The notes under the pieces: generated by a model
Told to the model about the DNA's origin: nothing
The model's database searches: none
Seen by the model: the letters and a program-made list of their open reading frames with translations, nothing else
NCBI RefSeq assembly: GCF_945906775.1
Contig: NZ_CAMDRE010000001.1
Span: 1,426,001-1,490,000, forward strand
DNA length: 64,000 nt
Direction of reading: 5' to 3'
From: Citrobacter sp. Marseille-Q6884
Lineage (GTDB): Bacteria > Pseudomonadota > Gammaproteobacteria > Enterobacterales > Enterobacteriaceae
Position numbers and translations under genes: made by a program
Part shown: in pieces, positions 26,085 through 35,669 of the stretch
Position numbering within the stretch: position 1 is the first letter of the stretch
Layout: every line of letters starts with the position of its first letter

Positions 26085-27500
26085 ATGGCAGGAAATAAAC
26101 CCTTCAACAAACAACAGACTGATGCTCGTGACCGCGATCCGCAGGTTGCCGGGCTGAAAGTGCCGCCGCACTCGATTGAAGCGGAACAGTCGGTGTTGGG
26201 CGGTTTAATGCTGGATAACGAACGCTGGGACGATGTGGCTGAGCGCGTTGTGGCGGAAGATTTTTATACCCGCCCGCACCGTCACATTTTTACCGAAATG
26301 CACCGTTTGCAGGAGATGGGAAAGCCCATCGACCTGATTACGCTCGCAGAGTCGCTGGAGGTTCAGGGGCAACTGGACAGCGTCGGCGGTTTTGCTTACC
26401 TGGCGGAGTTATCTAAAAATACGCCAAGTGCGGCGAACATAAGCGCTTATGCTGATATCGTGCGCGAACGTGCTGTCGTCCGCGATATGATTTCTGTTGC
26501 CCATGAAATTGCCGATGCGGGTTTTGATCCGCAGGGACGTTCCAGCGAGGATTTGCTCGATCTGGCAGAATCCCGCGTCTTTAAAATCGCAGAAAGTCGC
26601 GCCAATAAGGACGAAGGTCCGAAAAACATCGCCGACGTGCTGGATGCCACCGTCGCGCGTATCGAACAACTGTTCCAGCAGCCGCACGATGGCGTCACCG
26701 GAGTTAATACCGGTTATGACGATCTCAATAAGAAGACGGCGGGTTTGCAGCCTTCCGATCTGATTATCGTCGCGGCGCGTCCGTCGATGGGTAAAACGAC
26801 ATTTGCAATGAACCTCGTCGAAAATGCGGCGATGTTGCAGGATAAACCGGTATTGATATTCTCTCTTGAGATGCCCTCAGAGCAGATTATGATGCGTTCT
26901 CTGGCCTCGCTTTCGCGTGTTGATCAGACCAAAATTCGTACCGGCCAACTGGATGATGAAGATTGGGCGCGGATCTCCGGCACCATGGGTATTTTGCTTG
27001 AGAAGCGCAACATTTATATTGATGACTCCTCCGGCCTGACGCCGACGGAAGTGCGCTCCCGCGCGCGACGTATCGCCCGCGAGCATGGCGGTATCGGACT
27101 TATCATGATTGACTACCTCCAACTGATGCGCGTACCGTCGCTTTCCGACAACCGTACGCTGGAGATCGCCGAAATCTCCCGCTCGCTGAAAGCACTGGCG
27201 AAAGAGCTTCATGTTCCTGTTGTGGCGCTGTCACAGCTTAACCGTTCACTGGAACAACGTGCTGATAAACGTCCGGTTAACTCCGATTTGCGTGAATCTG
27301 GCTCCATCGAGCAGGATGCGGATTTGATCATGTTTATCTATCGTGACGAGGTTTATCACGAGAACAGCGACCTCAAAGGTATCGCAGAAATTATTATTGG
27401 TAAGCAGCGTAACGGCCCCATCGGTACGGTACGCCTGACATTTAACGGCCAGTGGTCACGCTTTGATAACTATGCTGGCCCACAATACGACGACGAATAA
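26085..27500 (+). CDS. dnaB: Replicative DNA helicase DnaB
   Basis: 471 residues. The N-terminal primase-interacting domain (about 20-170) begins VPPHSIEAEQSVLGGLMLDNERW. The RecA-like ATPase domain has Walker A ARPSMGKTT (about 229-237), Walker B IGLIMIDYLQLM and the arginine-finger region near the C-terminus. Hexameric helicase at the replication fork. Full length, no intein. Confidence 0.99.
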   Translation: MAGNKPFNKQQTDARDRDPQVAGLKVPPHSIEAEQSVLGGLMLDNERWDDVAERVVAEDFYTRPHRHIFTEMHRLQEMGKPIDLITLAESLEVQGQLDSVGGFAYLAELSKNTPSAANISAYADIVRERAVVRDMISVAHEIADAGFDPQGRSSEDLLDLAESRVFKIAESRANKDEGPKNIADVLDATVARIEQLFQQPHDGVTGVNTGYDDLNKKTAGLQPSDLIIVAARPSMGKTTFAMNLVENAAMLQDKPVLIFSLEMPSEQIMMRSLASLSRVDQTKIRTGQLDDEDWARISGTMGILLEKRNIYIDDSSGLTPTEVRSRARRIAREHGGIGLIMIDYLQLMRVPSLSDNRTLEIAEISRSLKALAKELHVPVVALSQLNRSLEQRADKRPVNSDLRESGSIEQDADLIMFIYRDEVYHENSDLKGIAEIIIGKQRNGPIGTVRLTFNGQWSRFDNYAGPQYDDE

Positions 27501-27502
27501 AT

Positions 27503-27690
27503 CTCCGTCATCCTTCATGCTGCAGATGCGTTGACTACGCCCGTTAACCCCGGTCACTTAGTTTACTAAGCTCCCGGGGATTCTCAGGCTTGTCGCGTAA
27601 CTCGGACTGCGTCCTCGCCCCTTCGGGGCCAGCGCAGGCGCTGTTCAAAAACGTCAGAGCGTTTTTGTCCTGCAACACGAATGATTTAGG
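27503..27690. repeat. ERIC-like element with an internal insertion, dnaB-alr gap
   Basis: The left half (TCCGTCATCC..., then CCCCGGTCACTTAGTTTAC facing TAAGCTCCCGGGGATT, 27503-27582) is ERIC-like. The expected ERIC end (TCCTGCAACACGAATGATT) appears only at 27668-27686. About 70-80 extra bases separate the halves, with their own hairpins (CGCCCCTTCGGGGC, and CAAAAACG against CGTTTTTG at 27646-27667). Confidence 0.65.
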
Positions 27691-27714
27691 CGATTCTTTT
27701 ATTAAGGAATACAA

Positions 27715-28794
27715 ATGCAAGCGGCAACAGTAGTCATTAACCGCCGCGCTCTGCGACACAACCTGCAACGTCTGCGTGAACTGGCGCCCGCCAGCAAACT
27801 GGTTGCGGTCGTGAAAGCGAACGCTTACGGACACGGTCTGTTAGAGACCGCGCGGACGCTCCCCGATGCCGACGCCTTTGGCGTCGCGCGTCTGGAAGAG
27901 GCCCTGCGACTGCGAGCGGGTGGGATCACGCAACCCATACTGCTACTTGAAGGCTTTTTTGATGCCGCCGATCTGCCGACGATCTCCGCGCAGCGCCTGC
28001 ATACTGCTGTACATAATCAGGAGCAACTTGCGGCTCTGGAATCCGCTGATTTGGCTGAACCTGTCACCGTATGGATGAAGCTCGACACCGGCATGCATCG
28101 TCTGGGCGTTCGCCCGGAGCAGGCTGAGGCGTTTTATCAACGTTTAACGCAGTGTGAAAATGTGCGCCAGCCGGTCAATATTGTCAGCCATTTTGCCCGC
28201 GCAGACGAACCGGAGAGCGGAGCAACAGAAAAGCAGCTCGATATCTTCAATCGTTTTTGTGAAGGTAAGCCGGGTCAGCGTTCTATTGCTGCGTCTGGCG
28301 GTATCCTGTTGTGGCCGCAGTCTCACTTCGACTGGGCGCGCCCTGGTCTGATTCTTTATGGCGTGTCGCCGCTGGAAAACCATTCTACGGCAGCAGATTT
28401 TGGCTGCCAGCCGGTGATGTCACTCACCTCCAGCCTGATCGCGGTGCGCGAGCATAAAGCGGGCGAACCGGTGGGTTACGGTGGTACATGGTTAAGCGAG
28501 CGTGATACGCGCCTCGGCGTGGTGGCGATGGGCTATGGTGACGGTTACCCGCGTGCTGCGCCTTCCGGTACGCCAGTGCTGGTGAATGGCCGGGAAGTCC
28601 CGATCGTTGGCCGCGTCGCGATGGACATGATTTGCGTTGATTTAGGTCCTGAAGCGCAGGATAAAGCCGGGGATCCTGTGATCCTGTGGGGCGAGGGGCT
28701 GCCCGTTGAACGCATTGCGGAAATAACAGAAGTAAGTGCTTACGAACTTATTACGCGCCTGACGTCAAGGGTGGCGATGAAGTACGTCGATTAA
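27715..28794 (+). CDS. alr: Alanine racemase Alr
   Basis: 359-residue PLP enzyme that makes D-alanine for peptidoglycan. The PLP lysine lies in VAVVKANAYGHG (about 32-43), and the catalytic Tyr in the C-terminal domain (VGYGGTW near 253-259; MGYGDGYPRA). Biosynthetic-type racemase, full length, and followed by a REP and tyrB. Confidence 0.98.
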   Translation: MQAATVVINRRALRHNLQRLRELAPASKLVAVVKANAYGHGLLETARTLPDADAFGVARLEEALRLRAGGITQPILLLEGFFDAADLPTISAQRLHTAVHNQEQLAALESADLAEPVTVWMKLDTGMHRLGVRPEQAEAFYQRLTQCENVRQPVNIVSHFARADEPESGATEKQLDIFNRFCEGKPGQRSIAASGGILLWPQSHFDWARPGLILYGVSPLENHSTAADFGCQPVMSLTSSLIAVREHKAGEPVGYGGTWLSERDTRLGVVAMGYGDGYPRAAPSGTPVLVNGREVPIVGRVAMDMICVDLGPEAQDKAGDPVILWGEGLPVERIAEITEVSAYELITRLTSRVAMKYVD

Positions 28795-28804
28795 GTCTGT
28801 ATCG

Positions 28805-28833
28805 TGCCGGATAAGCGCCAGCGCTTTCCGGCA
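28805..28833. repeat. REP palindrome, alr-tyrB gap
   Basis: TGCCGGATAAGCGC and GCGCTTTCCGGCA arms form a REP-type stem. Confidence 0.85.
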
Positions 28834-28919
28834 ATATTCCTCTCAACATCCTCTCGATCTTCTCTCGCTTCCGGTTTATTGTGTCTTATCCCCTGTCTGT
28901 AAACCTGGAGAACCACCGC

Positions 28920-30113
28920 GTGTTTCAAAAAGTTGGCGCCTACGCAGGCGACCCGATTTTATCGCTCATGGAGCGCTTCAAAGAAGATTCACGTAGCGAC
29001 AAAGTGAACCTCAGTATCGGTCTGTATTACAACGAAGACGGGATTATTCCTCAGCTTAAGGCCGTTGCCGAAGCGGAAGCCCGACTGAATGCGAAGCCGC
29101 ACGGGGCTTCACTGTATCTGCCGATGGAAGGCCTCAACAGCTATCGCCATACTATTGCACCTCTGCTGTTTGGTGCTGATCATCCGGTTCTCCAGCAGCA
29201 CCGCGTTGCGACGATTCAGACGCTGGGGGGCTCCGGTGCGCTAAAAGTGGGCGCCGATTTCCTGAAACGCTATTTTCCTGACTCGGGTGTCTGGGTCAGC
29301 GATCCGACGTGGGAAAACCATATCGCGATTTTTGAAGGCGCCGGATTCGAAGTGAGTACTTACCCTTGGTATGACAACACCACCAATGGCGTCCGTTTTG
29401 ATGATTTGCTGGCAACGCTGAATACGTTACCGGCGCGCAGTATCGTGTTACTGCATCCGTGCTGTCATAACCCGACCGGGGCGGATTTAACGCATACTCA
29501 GTGGGATGCTGTGATTGAGATACTGAAAGCACGCGATCTCATCCCGTTCCTCGACATCGCCTATCAGGGCTTCGGCGCGGGGATGGAAGACGATGCGTAT
29601 GCTATTCGCGCCATCGCCAGCGCCGGATTACCTGCGCTGGTCAGCAACTCGTTTTCTAAAATTTTCTCCCTGTACGGTGAGCGCGTGGGCGGGCTATCCG
29701 TCGTGTGTGAAGACGCCGATGCAGCAGGCCGTGTGCTGGGACAGTTGAAAGCCACCGTTCGCCGTAACTACTCCAGTCCGCCGAACTTTGGTGCGCAGGT
29801 GGTTGCTGCAGTGTTGGGTGATGATACGCTCAAATCCCGCTGGCTGGCGGAGGTGGAAGCGATGCGCACCCGCATCCTGGCGATGCGTGAGGAGCTGGTT
29901 AAGGTTCTCAATACTGAGATCCCGGGGCGCAACTTTGATTATCTGCTGCAGCAGCGCGGTATGTTCAGCTATACCGGACTGAGCTCTGCTCAGGTTGATC
30001 GTCTGCGTGATGAATTTGGCGTTTACCTGATTGCCAGCGGTCGCATGTGCGTCGCCGGTCTGAATCAAGATAATGTTCAGCGCGTCGCGAAGGCGTTTGC
30101 GGCTGTCATGTAA
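28920..30113 (+). CDS. tyrB: Aromatic-amino-acid aminotransferase TyrB
   Basis: 397-residue PLP transaminase that makes tyrosine, phenylalanine and leucine from their keto acids. The PLP lysine is in SNSFSKIFSLYGERVG (about 245-260), with the substrate Arg near ASGRMCVAG. The start is GTG 28920, which gives exactly the E. coli length and has GGAG 9 bases upstream; an in-frame GTG at 28881 would add 13 residues with no family match. TGTAAA just before the start may be half of a TyrR box. Confidence 0.97.
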   Translation: MFQKVGAYAGDPILSLMERFKEDSRSDKVNLSIGLYYNEDGIIPQLKAVAEAEARLNAKPHGASLYLPMEGLNSYRHTIAPLLFGADHPVLQQHRVATIQTLGGSGALKVGADFLKRYFPDSGVWVSDPTWENHIAIFEGAGFEVSTYPWYDNTTNGVRFDDLLATLNTLPARSIVLLHPCCHNPTGADLTHTQWDAVIEILKARDLIPFLDIAYQGFGAGMEDDAYAIRAIASAGLPALVSNSFSKIFSLYGERVGGLSVVCEDADAAGRVLGQLKATVRRNYSSPPNFGAQVVAAVLGDDTLKSRWLAEVEAMRTRILAMREELVKVLNTEIPGRNFDYLLQQRGMFSYTGLSSAQVDRLRDEFGVYLIASGRMCVAGLNQDNVQRVAKAFAAVM

Positions 30114-30137
30114 GGCGTTCTTTTATCCTACCTCACA

Positions 30138-30170
30138 GGCCGGATGGCGGTGTAAACACCTTATCCGGCC
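30138..30170. repeat. REP palindrome, tyrB-aphA gap
   Basis: GGCCGGATGGCGGTGT and ACACCTTATCCGGCC form a REP-type stem-loop just after tyrB. Confidence 0.85.
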
Positions 30171-30329
30171 GACTATTTTCAGACCCATTTCCAGTGTGAT
30201 CGTCCTCTTTTTCTGTAACAAAACGAGAGAAAACCCTTCCTTTCGCCCCCCTCAGGGGGTAAGGTCAGATAGCTTTTTGACCAGTTGTTAATAAAAAAAT
30301 GATAACTAACTGACGAATTAGGGAAAAAT

Positions 30330-31043
30330 ATGCGCAAGGTTACTTTGGCACTGAGTGCCGTTTGCTTATTGTTCACGTTAAATCATTCCGCCCAGGCTCT
30401 TGTTTCTTCTCCCTCTCAGCTCAATCCAGGCACAAATGTAGCGAAACTGGCAGAGCAGGTTCCGGTTCATTGGGTTTCTGTTGCCCAGATTGAAAACAGC
30501 CTGACCGGGCGCCCGCCGATGGCGGTGGGGTTCGATATCGATGACACCGTTTTGTTCTCCAGCCCAGGCTTCTGGCGTGGCAAAAAAACGTATTCCCCGG
30601 ATAGCGAGGATTACCTGAAGAATCCGGCCTTCTGGGAGAAAATGAACAATGGTTGGGATGAGTTCAGTATTCCAAAAGAAGTGGCGCGTCAGCTTATTGA
30701 TATGCACGTACGCCGCGGCGACAGCATCTTCTTTGTGACGGGGCGTAGCCAGACAAAAACCGAAACCGTTTCTAAAACGCTCTCCGATAACTTCCACATC
30801 CCGCCCGCGAACATGAACCCGGTTATTTTTGCCGGTGACAAGCCAGGACAGAACACCAAAACACAGTGGTTGCAGGATAAAAACATCCGTATGTTCTACG
30901 GCGACTCCGACAATGACATCACCGCGGCCCGCGATATCGGGATTCGTGGTATTCGCATTTTACGTGCCTCTAACTCCACCTATAAACCGTTGCCGCAGGC
31001 TGGAGCGTATGGTGAAGAGGTTATCGTGAACTCCGAGTACTAA
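30330..31043 (+). CDS. aphA: Class B acid phosphatase AphA
   Basis: 237-residue periplasmic phosphatase/phosphotransferase. Signal peptide MRKVTLALSAVCLLFTLNHS ending AQA. Catalytic motif FDIDDTVLFSS (about 69-79) with the nucleophile Asp; further motifs FVTGRSQT and YGDSDNDITAA for magnesium binding. It frees nucleosides from nucleotides in the periplasm. Length equals E. coli AphA. Confidence 0.97.
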   Translation: MRKVTLALSAVCLLFTLNHSAQALVSSPSQLNPGTNVAKLAEQVPVHWVSVAQIENSLTGRPPMAVGFDIDDTVLFSSPGFWRGKKTYSPDSEDYLKNPAFWEKMNNGWDEFSIPKEVARQLIDMHVRRGDSIFFVTGRSQTKTETVSKTLSDNFHIPPANMNPVIFAGDKPGQNTKTQWLQDKNIRMFYGDSDNDITAARDIGIRGIRILRASNSTYKPLPQAGAYGEEVIVNSEY

Positions 31044-31163
31044 GGGAGCGAATTGCTGTTTTTTTAAACAAATTTGCGTTACTGGCTTTTACCTTTCGCT
31101 GACATGCTGCACACTGAGTAAAAGATGTTCTCATCAGGCGAGATGCGGGTAAGGGGAATAAAA

Positions 31164-31514
31164 ATGACGAATTCGGAGTTGCTGCAATACTGCATGGCGA
31201 AAACCGGTGCGGAGCAAAGTGTGCACAGTGACTGGAAAGCGACACAAATTAAAGTCAAAGATGTGCTTTTTGCCATGGTAAAAGAGGTGGAAGGTCGCCC
31301 GGCGGTCTCTCTGAAAACCAGCCCTGAACTTGCCGAGTTATTGCGTCAGCAACATAGCGATGTACGGCCAAGTCGGCACCTGAATAAAGCGCACTGGAGT
31401 ACAGTGTATCTGGATGGCTCGCTGCCTGATTCACAAATCTATTATCTGGTCGATGCCTCGTGGCAACAGGCCGTCAACACGCTGCCTGAAGATAAGCGCA
31501 AGCTGCTGGCGTAA
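31164..31514 (+). CDS. yjbR: MmcQ/YjbR-family DNA-binding protein
   Basis: 116 residues with the compact YjbR fold (MmcQ/YjbR family, DUF419) and near identity to E. coli YjbR over SVHSDWKATQIKVKDVLFAM and PSRHLNKAHWSTVYLDGSLP. The family resembles some DNA-binding domains but its role is not established. The start is ATG 31164, preceded by AAGGGGAAT; the 13 upstream codons of the longer frame have no match. Confidence 0.92.
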   Translation: MTNSELLQYCMAKTGAEQSVHSDWKATQIKVKDVLFAMVKEVEGRPAVSLKTSPELAELLRQQHSDVRPSRHLNKAHWSTVYLDGSLPDSQIYYLVDASWQQAVNTLPEDKRKLLA

Positions 31515-31520
31515 TTATTT

Positions 31521-31548
31521 GCCGCTCCCTGATGGCTCAGGAAGCGGC
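31521..31548. terminator. Stem-loop between yjbR and uvrA
   Basis: GCCGCT...AGCGGC with inner CCTGA/TCAGG forms a strong stem between the converging genes. T-runs are short on both sides. Confidence 0.6.
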
Positions 31549-31558
31549 ATTTGCACGA

Positions 31559-34381
31559 TTACAGCATCGGTTTGAGGAAACGCGCTGTGTGTGACGCTTC
31601 ACACTCGGCAACGGTTTCCGGCGTACCGGAGACCAGAATTTCCCCACCGCCGCTGCCGCCTTCCGGGCCAAGATCGACAATCCAGTCCGCAGTCTTAATC
31701 ACGTCCAGGTTGTGCTCAATGACGACGATAGTGTTGCCCTGATCCCTGAGCTGGTGCAGCACGTCCAGCAACTGCTGAATATCCGCAAAATGCAGGCCCG
31801 TCGTCGGCTCATCGAGAATGTACAGCGTTTGTCCGGTTCCGCGTTTTGACAGTTCTCGCGCCAGCTTCACGCGCTGGGCTTCCCCACCGGAAAGCGTCGT
31901 GGCTGACTGACCAAGACGAATGTAGGTTAGACCAACATCCATCAGGGTTTGCAGCTTACGCGCCAGCGCCGGAACGGCATCGAAGAACTCACGCGCCTCT
32001 TCAATCGTCATATCCAGCACTTCGTGGATCGTCTTGCCCTTGTACTTAATTTCCAGCGTTTCGCGGTTATAGCGTTTGCCTTTGCACTGATCGCACGGCA
32101 CGTAGATGTCCGGCAGGAAGTGCATTTCGACTTTAATCACACCATCGCCCTGGCAGGCTTCACAGCGTCCGCCACGCACGTTAAAACTGAAACGGCCCGG
32201 TGTATAGCCACGCGCACGGGATTCCGGCACACCGGCAAACAGTTCGCGAACGGGGGTAAACACACCCGTGTAGGTGGCCGGGTTAGAACGCGGCGTACGG
32301 CCAATCGGGCTTTGGTCAATGTCGATCACTTTATCGAAGTGCTCCAGCCCCTGGATATCGCGATACGGCGCAGGTTCAGCCAGCGTCGCGCCGTTGAGCT
32401 GGGTCTGGGCAATCGGGAACAGCGTGTCATTAATCAGCGTGGATTTACCCGAACCGGATACACCGGTAATACAGGTAAACAGGCCAACCGGCAGCGTCAG
32501 GGTGACATCTTTCAGGTTGTTGCCGCGTGCGCCAGTCAGTTTCAGCACTTTTTCCGGGTTAGCCGGTACGCGCTGTTTCGGGACGTCAATCTTCCGCTTG
32601 CCGCTCATGTACTGGCCGGTCAGTGATTCCGGCACCGCCATAATGTCATCCAGCGTCCCTTCTGCGACGACCTGCCCACCGTGAACACCCGCGCCAGGGC
32701 CAATATCAATCACGTGATCGGCGGCGCGAATCGCATCTTCATCATGCTCCACCACAATCACGGTATTACCCAGGTTACGCAGATGGATAAGCGTGCCCAA
32801 CAGGCGCTCGTTATCGCGCTGATGCAGACCGATGGACGGTTCATCCAGCACGTACATGACACCCACCAGACCTGCGCCAATCTGGCTCGCCAGACGGATA
32901 CGCTGCGCTTCGCCGCCGGAAAGCGTTTCGGCTGAACGGGACAGCGTCAGATAATTAAGGCCGACGTTAACCAGGAACTTAAGGCGATCACCGATCTCTT
33001 TGAGGATTTTTTCCGCGATTTTTGCGCGTTGGCCAGCAAGTTTCAGGTTGCTGAAGAAATCCATCGCATGGCCGATGCTCATGTCGGAAATCGCCGGTAG
33101 CGGCGTGTTTTCGACAAAGACGTGGCGTGCTTCACGGCGCAGACGTGTACCTTCACAGCTGGCGCATGGTCGGTTGCTGATGAATTTCGCTAACTCTTCA
33201 CGTACCGCACTGGATTCAGTCTCTTTATAACGACGTTCCATATTGTGCAATACGCCTTCAAACGGGTGACGGCGTACCGAAGTATCGCCGCGATCGTTCA
33301 TATACTTGAATTCAATATTCTCTTTACCGGAACCGTACAGTACCACTTTGTGAACGTTAGGGCTCAGGCTGGCCCACGGGGCTTCCACATCAAACTTATA
33401 GTGTTCTGCCAGCGATTTAAGCATCTGGAAGTAGTAGAAGTTACGACGATCCCAGCCGCGAATCGCGCCACCCGCCAGCGACAATTCAGGGTTCTGGATC
33501 ACGCGATCGGGATCGAAATACTGCTGAACGCCGAGGCCATCACAGGTCGGACACGCGCCCGCCGGGTTGTTGAACGAGAACAGGCGTGGTTCCAGCTCGC
33601 GCATGCTATAGCCGCAAATCGGGCAAGCGAAGTTCGCGGAGAAGAGCAACTCTTCTGCTTTGGGATCGTCCATGTCGGCAACCACTGCGGTGCCGCCGGA
33701 AAGCTCCAGCGCAGTTTCAAACGATTCTGCCAGGCGCTGAGAGAGATCATCGCGGACTTTGAAACGGTCGATGACCACTTCGATAGTGTGTTTCTTTTGC
33801 AGCTCAAGCTTAGGCGGATCGGAAAGGTCGCACACTTCACCATCAATACGGGCGCGGATATAGCCCTGGCCTGCCAGGTTTTCCAGCGTTTTGGTGTGTT
33901 CGCCTTTACGCTCTTTAATGACCGGCGCCAGCAGCATCAGACGCTTGCCTTCCGGCTGCGACAGGACGTTATCCACCATCTGGCTAACGGTCTGCGCCGC
34001 CAGCGGGACGTCATGGTCCGGGCAGCGAGGCTCGCCGACGCGGGCAAACAGCAGACGCAGATAGTCGTGAATTTCGGTGATGGTACCCACCGTGGATCGC
34101 GGGTTGTGGGATGTCGATTTTTGCTCAATTGAGATGGCTGGCGACAGCCCCTCAATATGATCGACATCCGGCTTTTCCATCAGCGAAAGAAACTGACGCG
34201 CGTACGCGGAAAGGGATTCAACGTAACGACGCTGTCCTTCGGCATATAAGGTGTCGAAAGCGAGCGAGGATTTGCCTGAGCCCGAAAGCCCGGTGACGAC
34301 AATCAGCTTGTCGCGCGGGATGACGAGGTTGATGTTTTTGAGATTATGGGTGCGGGCGCCCCGAACTTCGATCTTATCCAT
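31559..34381 (-). CDS. uvrA: Excinuclease ABC subunit UvrA
   Basis: 940-residue DNA-damage sensor of nucleotide-excision repair. Two ABC modules: Walker A GLSGSGKSS (about 31-39) and GVSGSGKST (about 640-648), and two LSGGEAQR signatures. Zinc fingers are CPICGYSMRELEPRLFSF...CPTC (about 253-280) and CEACQGDG...CDQC (about 740-766). It is divergent from ssb and shares the LexA box at 34467-34482, so both are SOS-induced. Confidence 0.99.
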   Translation of the reverse strand: MDKIEVRGARTHNLKNINLVIPRDKLIVVTGLSGSGKSSLAFDTLYAEGQRRYVESLSAYARQFLSLMEKPDVDHIEGLSPAISIEQKSTSHNPRSTVGTITEIHDYLRLLFARVGEPRCPDHDVPLAAQTVSQMVDNVLSQPEGKRLMLLAPVIKERKGEHTKTLENLAGQGYIRARIDGEVCDLSDPPKLELQKKHTIEVVIDRFKVRDDLSQRLAESFETALELSGGTAVVADMDDPKAEELLFSANFACPICGYSMRELEPRLFSFNNPAGACPTCDGLGVQQYFDPDRVIQNPELSLAGGAIRGWDRRNFYYFQMLKSLAEHYKFDVEAPWASLSPNVHKVVLYGSGKENIEFKYMNDRGDTSVRRHPFEGVLHNMERRYKETESSAVREELAKFISNRPCASCEGTRLRREARHVFVENTPLPAISDMSIGHAMDFFSNLKLAGQRAKIAEKILKEIGDRLKFLVNVGLNYLTLSRSAETLSGGEAQRIRLASQIGAGLVGVMYVLDEPSIGLHQRDNERLLGTLIHLRNLGNTVIVVEHDEDAIRAADHVIDIGPGAGVHGGQVVAEGTLDDIMAVPESLTGQYMSGKRKIDVPKQRVPANPEKVLKLTGARGNNLKDVTLTLPVGLFTCITGVSGSGKSTLINDTLFPIAQTQLNGATLAEPAPYRDIQGLEHFDKVIDIDQSPIGRTPRSNPATYTGVFTPVRELFAGVPESRARGYTPGRFSFNVRGGRCEACQGDGVIKVEMHFLPDIYVPCDQCKGKRYNRETLEIKYKGKTIHEVLDMTIEEAREFFDAVPALARKLQTLMDVGLTYIRLGQSATTLSGGEAQRVKLARELSKRGTGQTLYILDEPTTGLHFADIQQLLDVLHQLRDQGNTIVVIEHNLDVIKTADWIVDLGPEGGSGGGEILVSGTPETVAECEASHTARFLKPML

Positions 34382-34466
34382 TCATCTTTCCCGGATTAAA
34401 CGCTTTTTTGCCTGGCTGCAGGGTGCTACCGGCGATCACGAACGGTTAATTATGACACAACCTGAC

Positions 34467-34482
34467 CTGAATGGATATACAG
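34467..34482. promoter_or_regulatory. LexA box between uvrA and ssb
   Basis: CTGAATGGATATACAG fits CTG-N10-CAG and sits in the divergent uvrA-ssb region, as in E. coli. Confidence 0.9.
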
Positions 34483-34632
34483 TATTGGAATGCAAAACGC
34501 AGGTGTCTGTGCAACAATGTCTGACTGAGGTTGTTTACTGGAATCGACCTCGCAACGTAGTAAAAGCGCTATTGGTAATGCTACAATCCCGCGCTTACAC
34601 TTATTAAGAAACGTTTTTCAGGAGACACGATC

Positions 34633-35166
34633 ATGGCCAGCAGAGGCGTAAACAAGGTGATTCTCGTCGGTAATCTGGGCCAGGACCCGGAAGTACGCTA
34701 TATGCCGAATGGTGGCGCAGTTGCCAACATTACGCTGGCTACTTCCGAATCCTGGCGTGATAAAGCGACCGGTGAAATGAAAGAGCAGACTGAATGGCAC
34801 CGCGTTGTGCTGTTTGGCAAACTGGCTGAAGTCGCCAGCGAATATCTGCGTAAAGGTTCCCAGGTCTACATTGAAGGTCAGCTGCGTACCCGCAAATGGA
34901 CCGATCAGTCTGGCGTAGAAAAGTACACCACCGAAGTGGTTGTCAACGTTGGCGGCACCATGCAAATGCTGGGTGGTCGTCAGGGTGGTGGCGCACCGGC
35001 GGGTGGTAATGCGGGTGGTGGTCAACAGGGTGGTTGGGGTCAGCCTCAACAGCCGCAGGGTGGCAATCAGTTCAGCGGCGGCGCACAGTCTCGTCCGCAA
35101 CAGTCTTCTCCGGCAGCGCCGTCTAACGAACCGCCGATGGACTTCGACGACGATATTCCGTTCTGA
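34633..35166 (+). CDS. ssb: Single-stranded DNA-binding protein SSB
   Basis: 177 residues. OB-fold domain (1-112, MASRGVNKVILVGNLGQDPE...), Gly/Gln/Pro-rich linker (115-165) and the acidic C-terminal tip DFDDDIPF that recruits partner proteins. Tetrameric, essential in replication and repair. A strong AGGAGACACG site precedes ATG 34633. Confidence 0.99.
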   Translation: MASRGVNKVILVGNLGQDPEVRYMPNGGAVANITLATSESWRDKATGEMKEQTEWHRVVLFGKLAEVASEYLRKGSQVYIEGQLRTRKWTDQSGVEKYTTEVVVNVGGTMQMLGGRQGGGAPAGGNAGGGQQGGWGQPQQPQGGNQFSGGAQSRPQQSSPAAPSNEPPMDFDDDIPF

Positions 35167-35189
35167 TCCCTCTGTACGTTCAGTTGAAT

Positions 35190-35217
35190 ATGGTTACCCC
35201 GATATCAGGGTAACCAT
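35190..35217. terminator. Stem-loop after ssb
   Basis: ATGGTTACCC and GGGTAACCAT form a 10-bp stem soon after the ssb stop. The following tract is only partly T-rich, so it is a likely but not perfect terminator. Confidence 0.6.
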
Positions 35218-35250
35218 CTGCCTTCTTGTTATCAGGCTAATACACTCTTA

Positions 35251-35532
35251 TCAGGTCAACACCATCGGCCAGTCTGGTGGGGTATGACTCATTACGTCCA
35301 TCATGACCGATCCGATGTTATTCCAGATCGTGGATATATCCACCATGCTGATGCCGAGCAATCCGGTCACAAACCAGCAGGCAAAAACCAGCCCTAACCC
35401 GCTGCTAATAACCGCCAGGCCAATATAATCTGATTTACGAAAACGAATATTGAGTGTACTGGCTAGAAACATCAGTACCGCGCTGAGCAGCTGCCACCGC
35501 AGTAGAACCACGCCAGTTGTTATTGTTGCCAT
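35251..35532 (-). CDS. yjcB: Inner-membrane protein YjcB
   Basis: 93-residue hydrophobic protein with three membrane segments (about 8-26, 36-60 and a weaker one near 60-72), matching E. coli YjcB in length and place (between ssb and pdeC). Function unknown. AGGACATTTTTC upstream provides a modest ribosome site. A perfect CRP consensus lies about 120 bases upstream. Confidence 0.88.
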   Translation of the reverse strand: MATITTGVVLLRWQLLSAVLMFLASTLNIRFRKSDYIGLAVISSGLGLVFACWFVTGLLGISMVDISTIWNNIGSVMMDVMSHTPPDWPMVLT

Positions 35533-35653
35533 GAAAAATGTCCTCAGAAGCTCTTAATGCCAGGACAGCGCGGGGTGTTCACAGAAGGTGTGGTTCTCTG
35601 GCTATCGACGGGCATTTACATGAATGAAACAATGTTTCTCTTACATGATTTTT

Positions 35654-35669
35654 TGTGAACTATATCACA
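35654..35669. promoter_or_regulatory. Perfect-consensus CRP site, yjcB-pdeC gap
   Basis: TGTGA-ACTATA-TCACA matches the CRP half-sites without a mismatch. It lies in the 547-base non-coding stretch 35533-36079 between divergent yjcB and pdeC. The rest of that stretch is AT-rich and I see no gene in it. Confidence 0.75.

Noticed and set aside
33245..34132. 295-codon plus-strand frame inside uvrA
   Set aside because: Antisense shadow of uvrA, caused by its codon use; no ribosome site and no domain pattern.
34251..34607. Plus-strand frame of 118 codons between uvrA and ssb
   Set aside because: Covers the start of uvrA and the LexA-box promoter region; no homology sense in its peptide.
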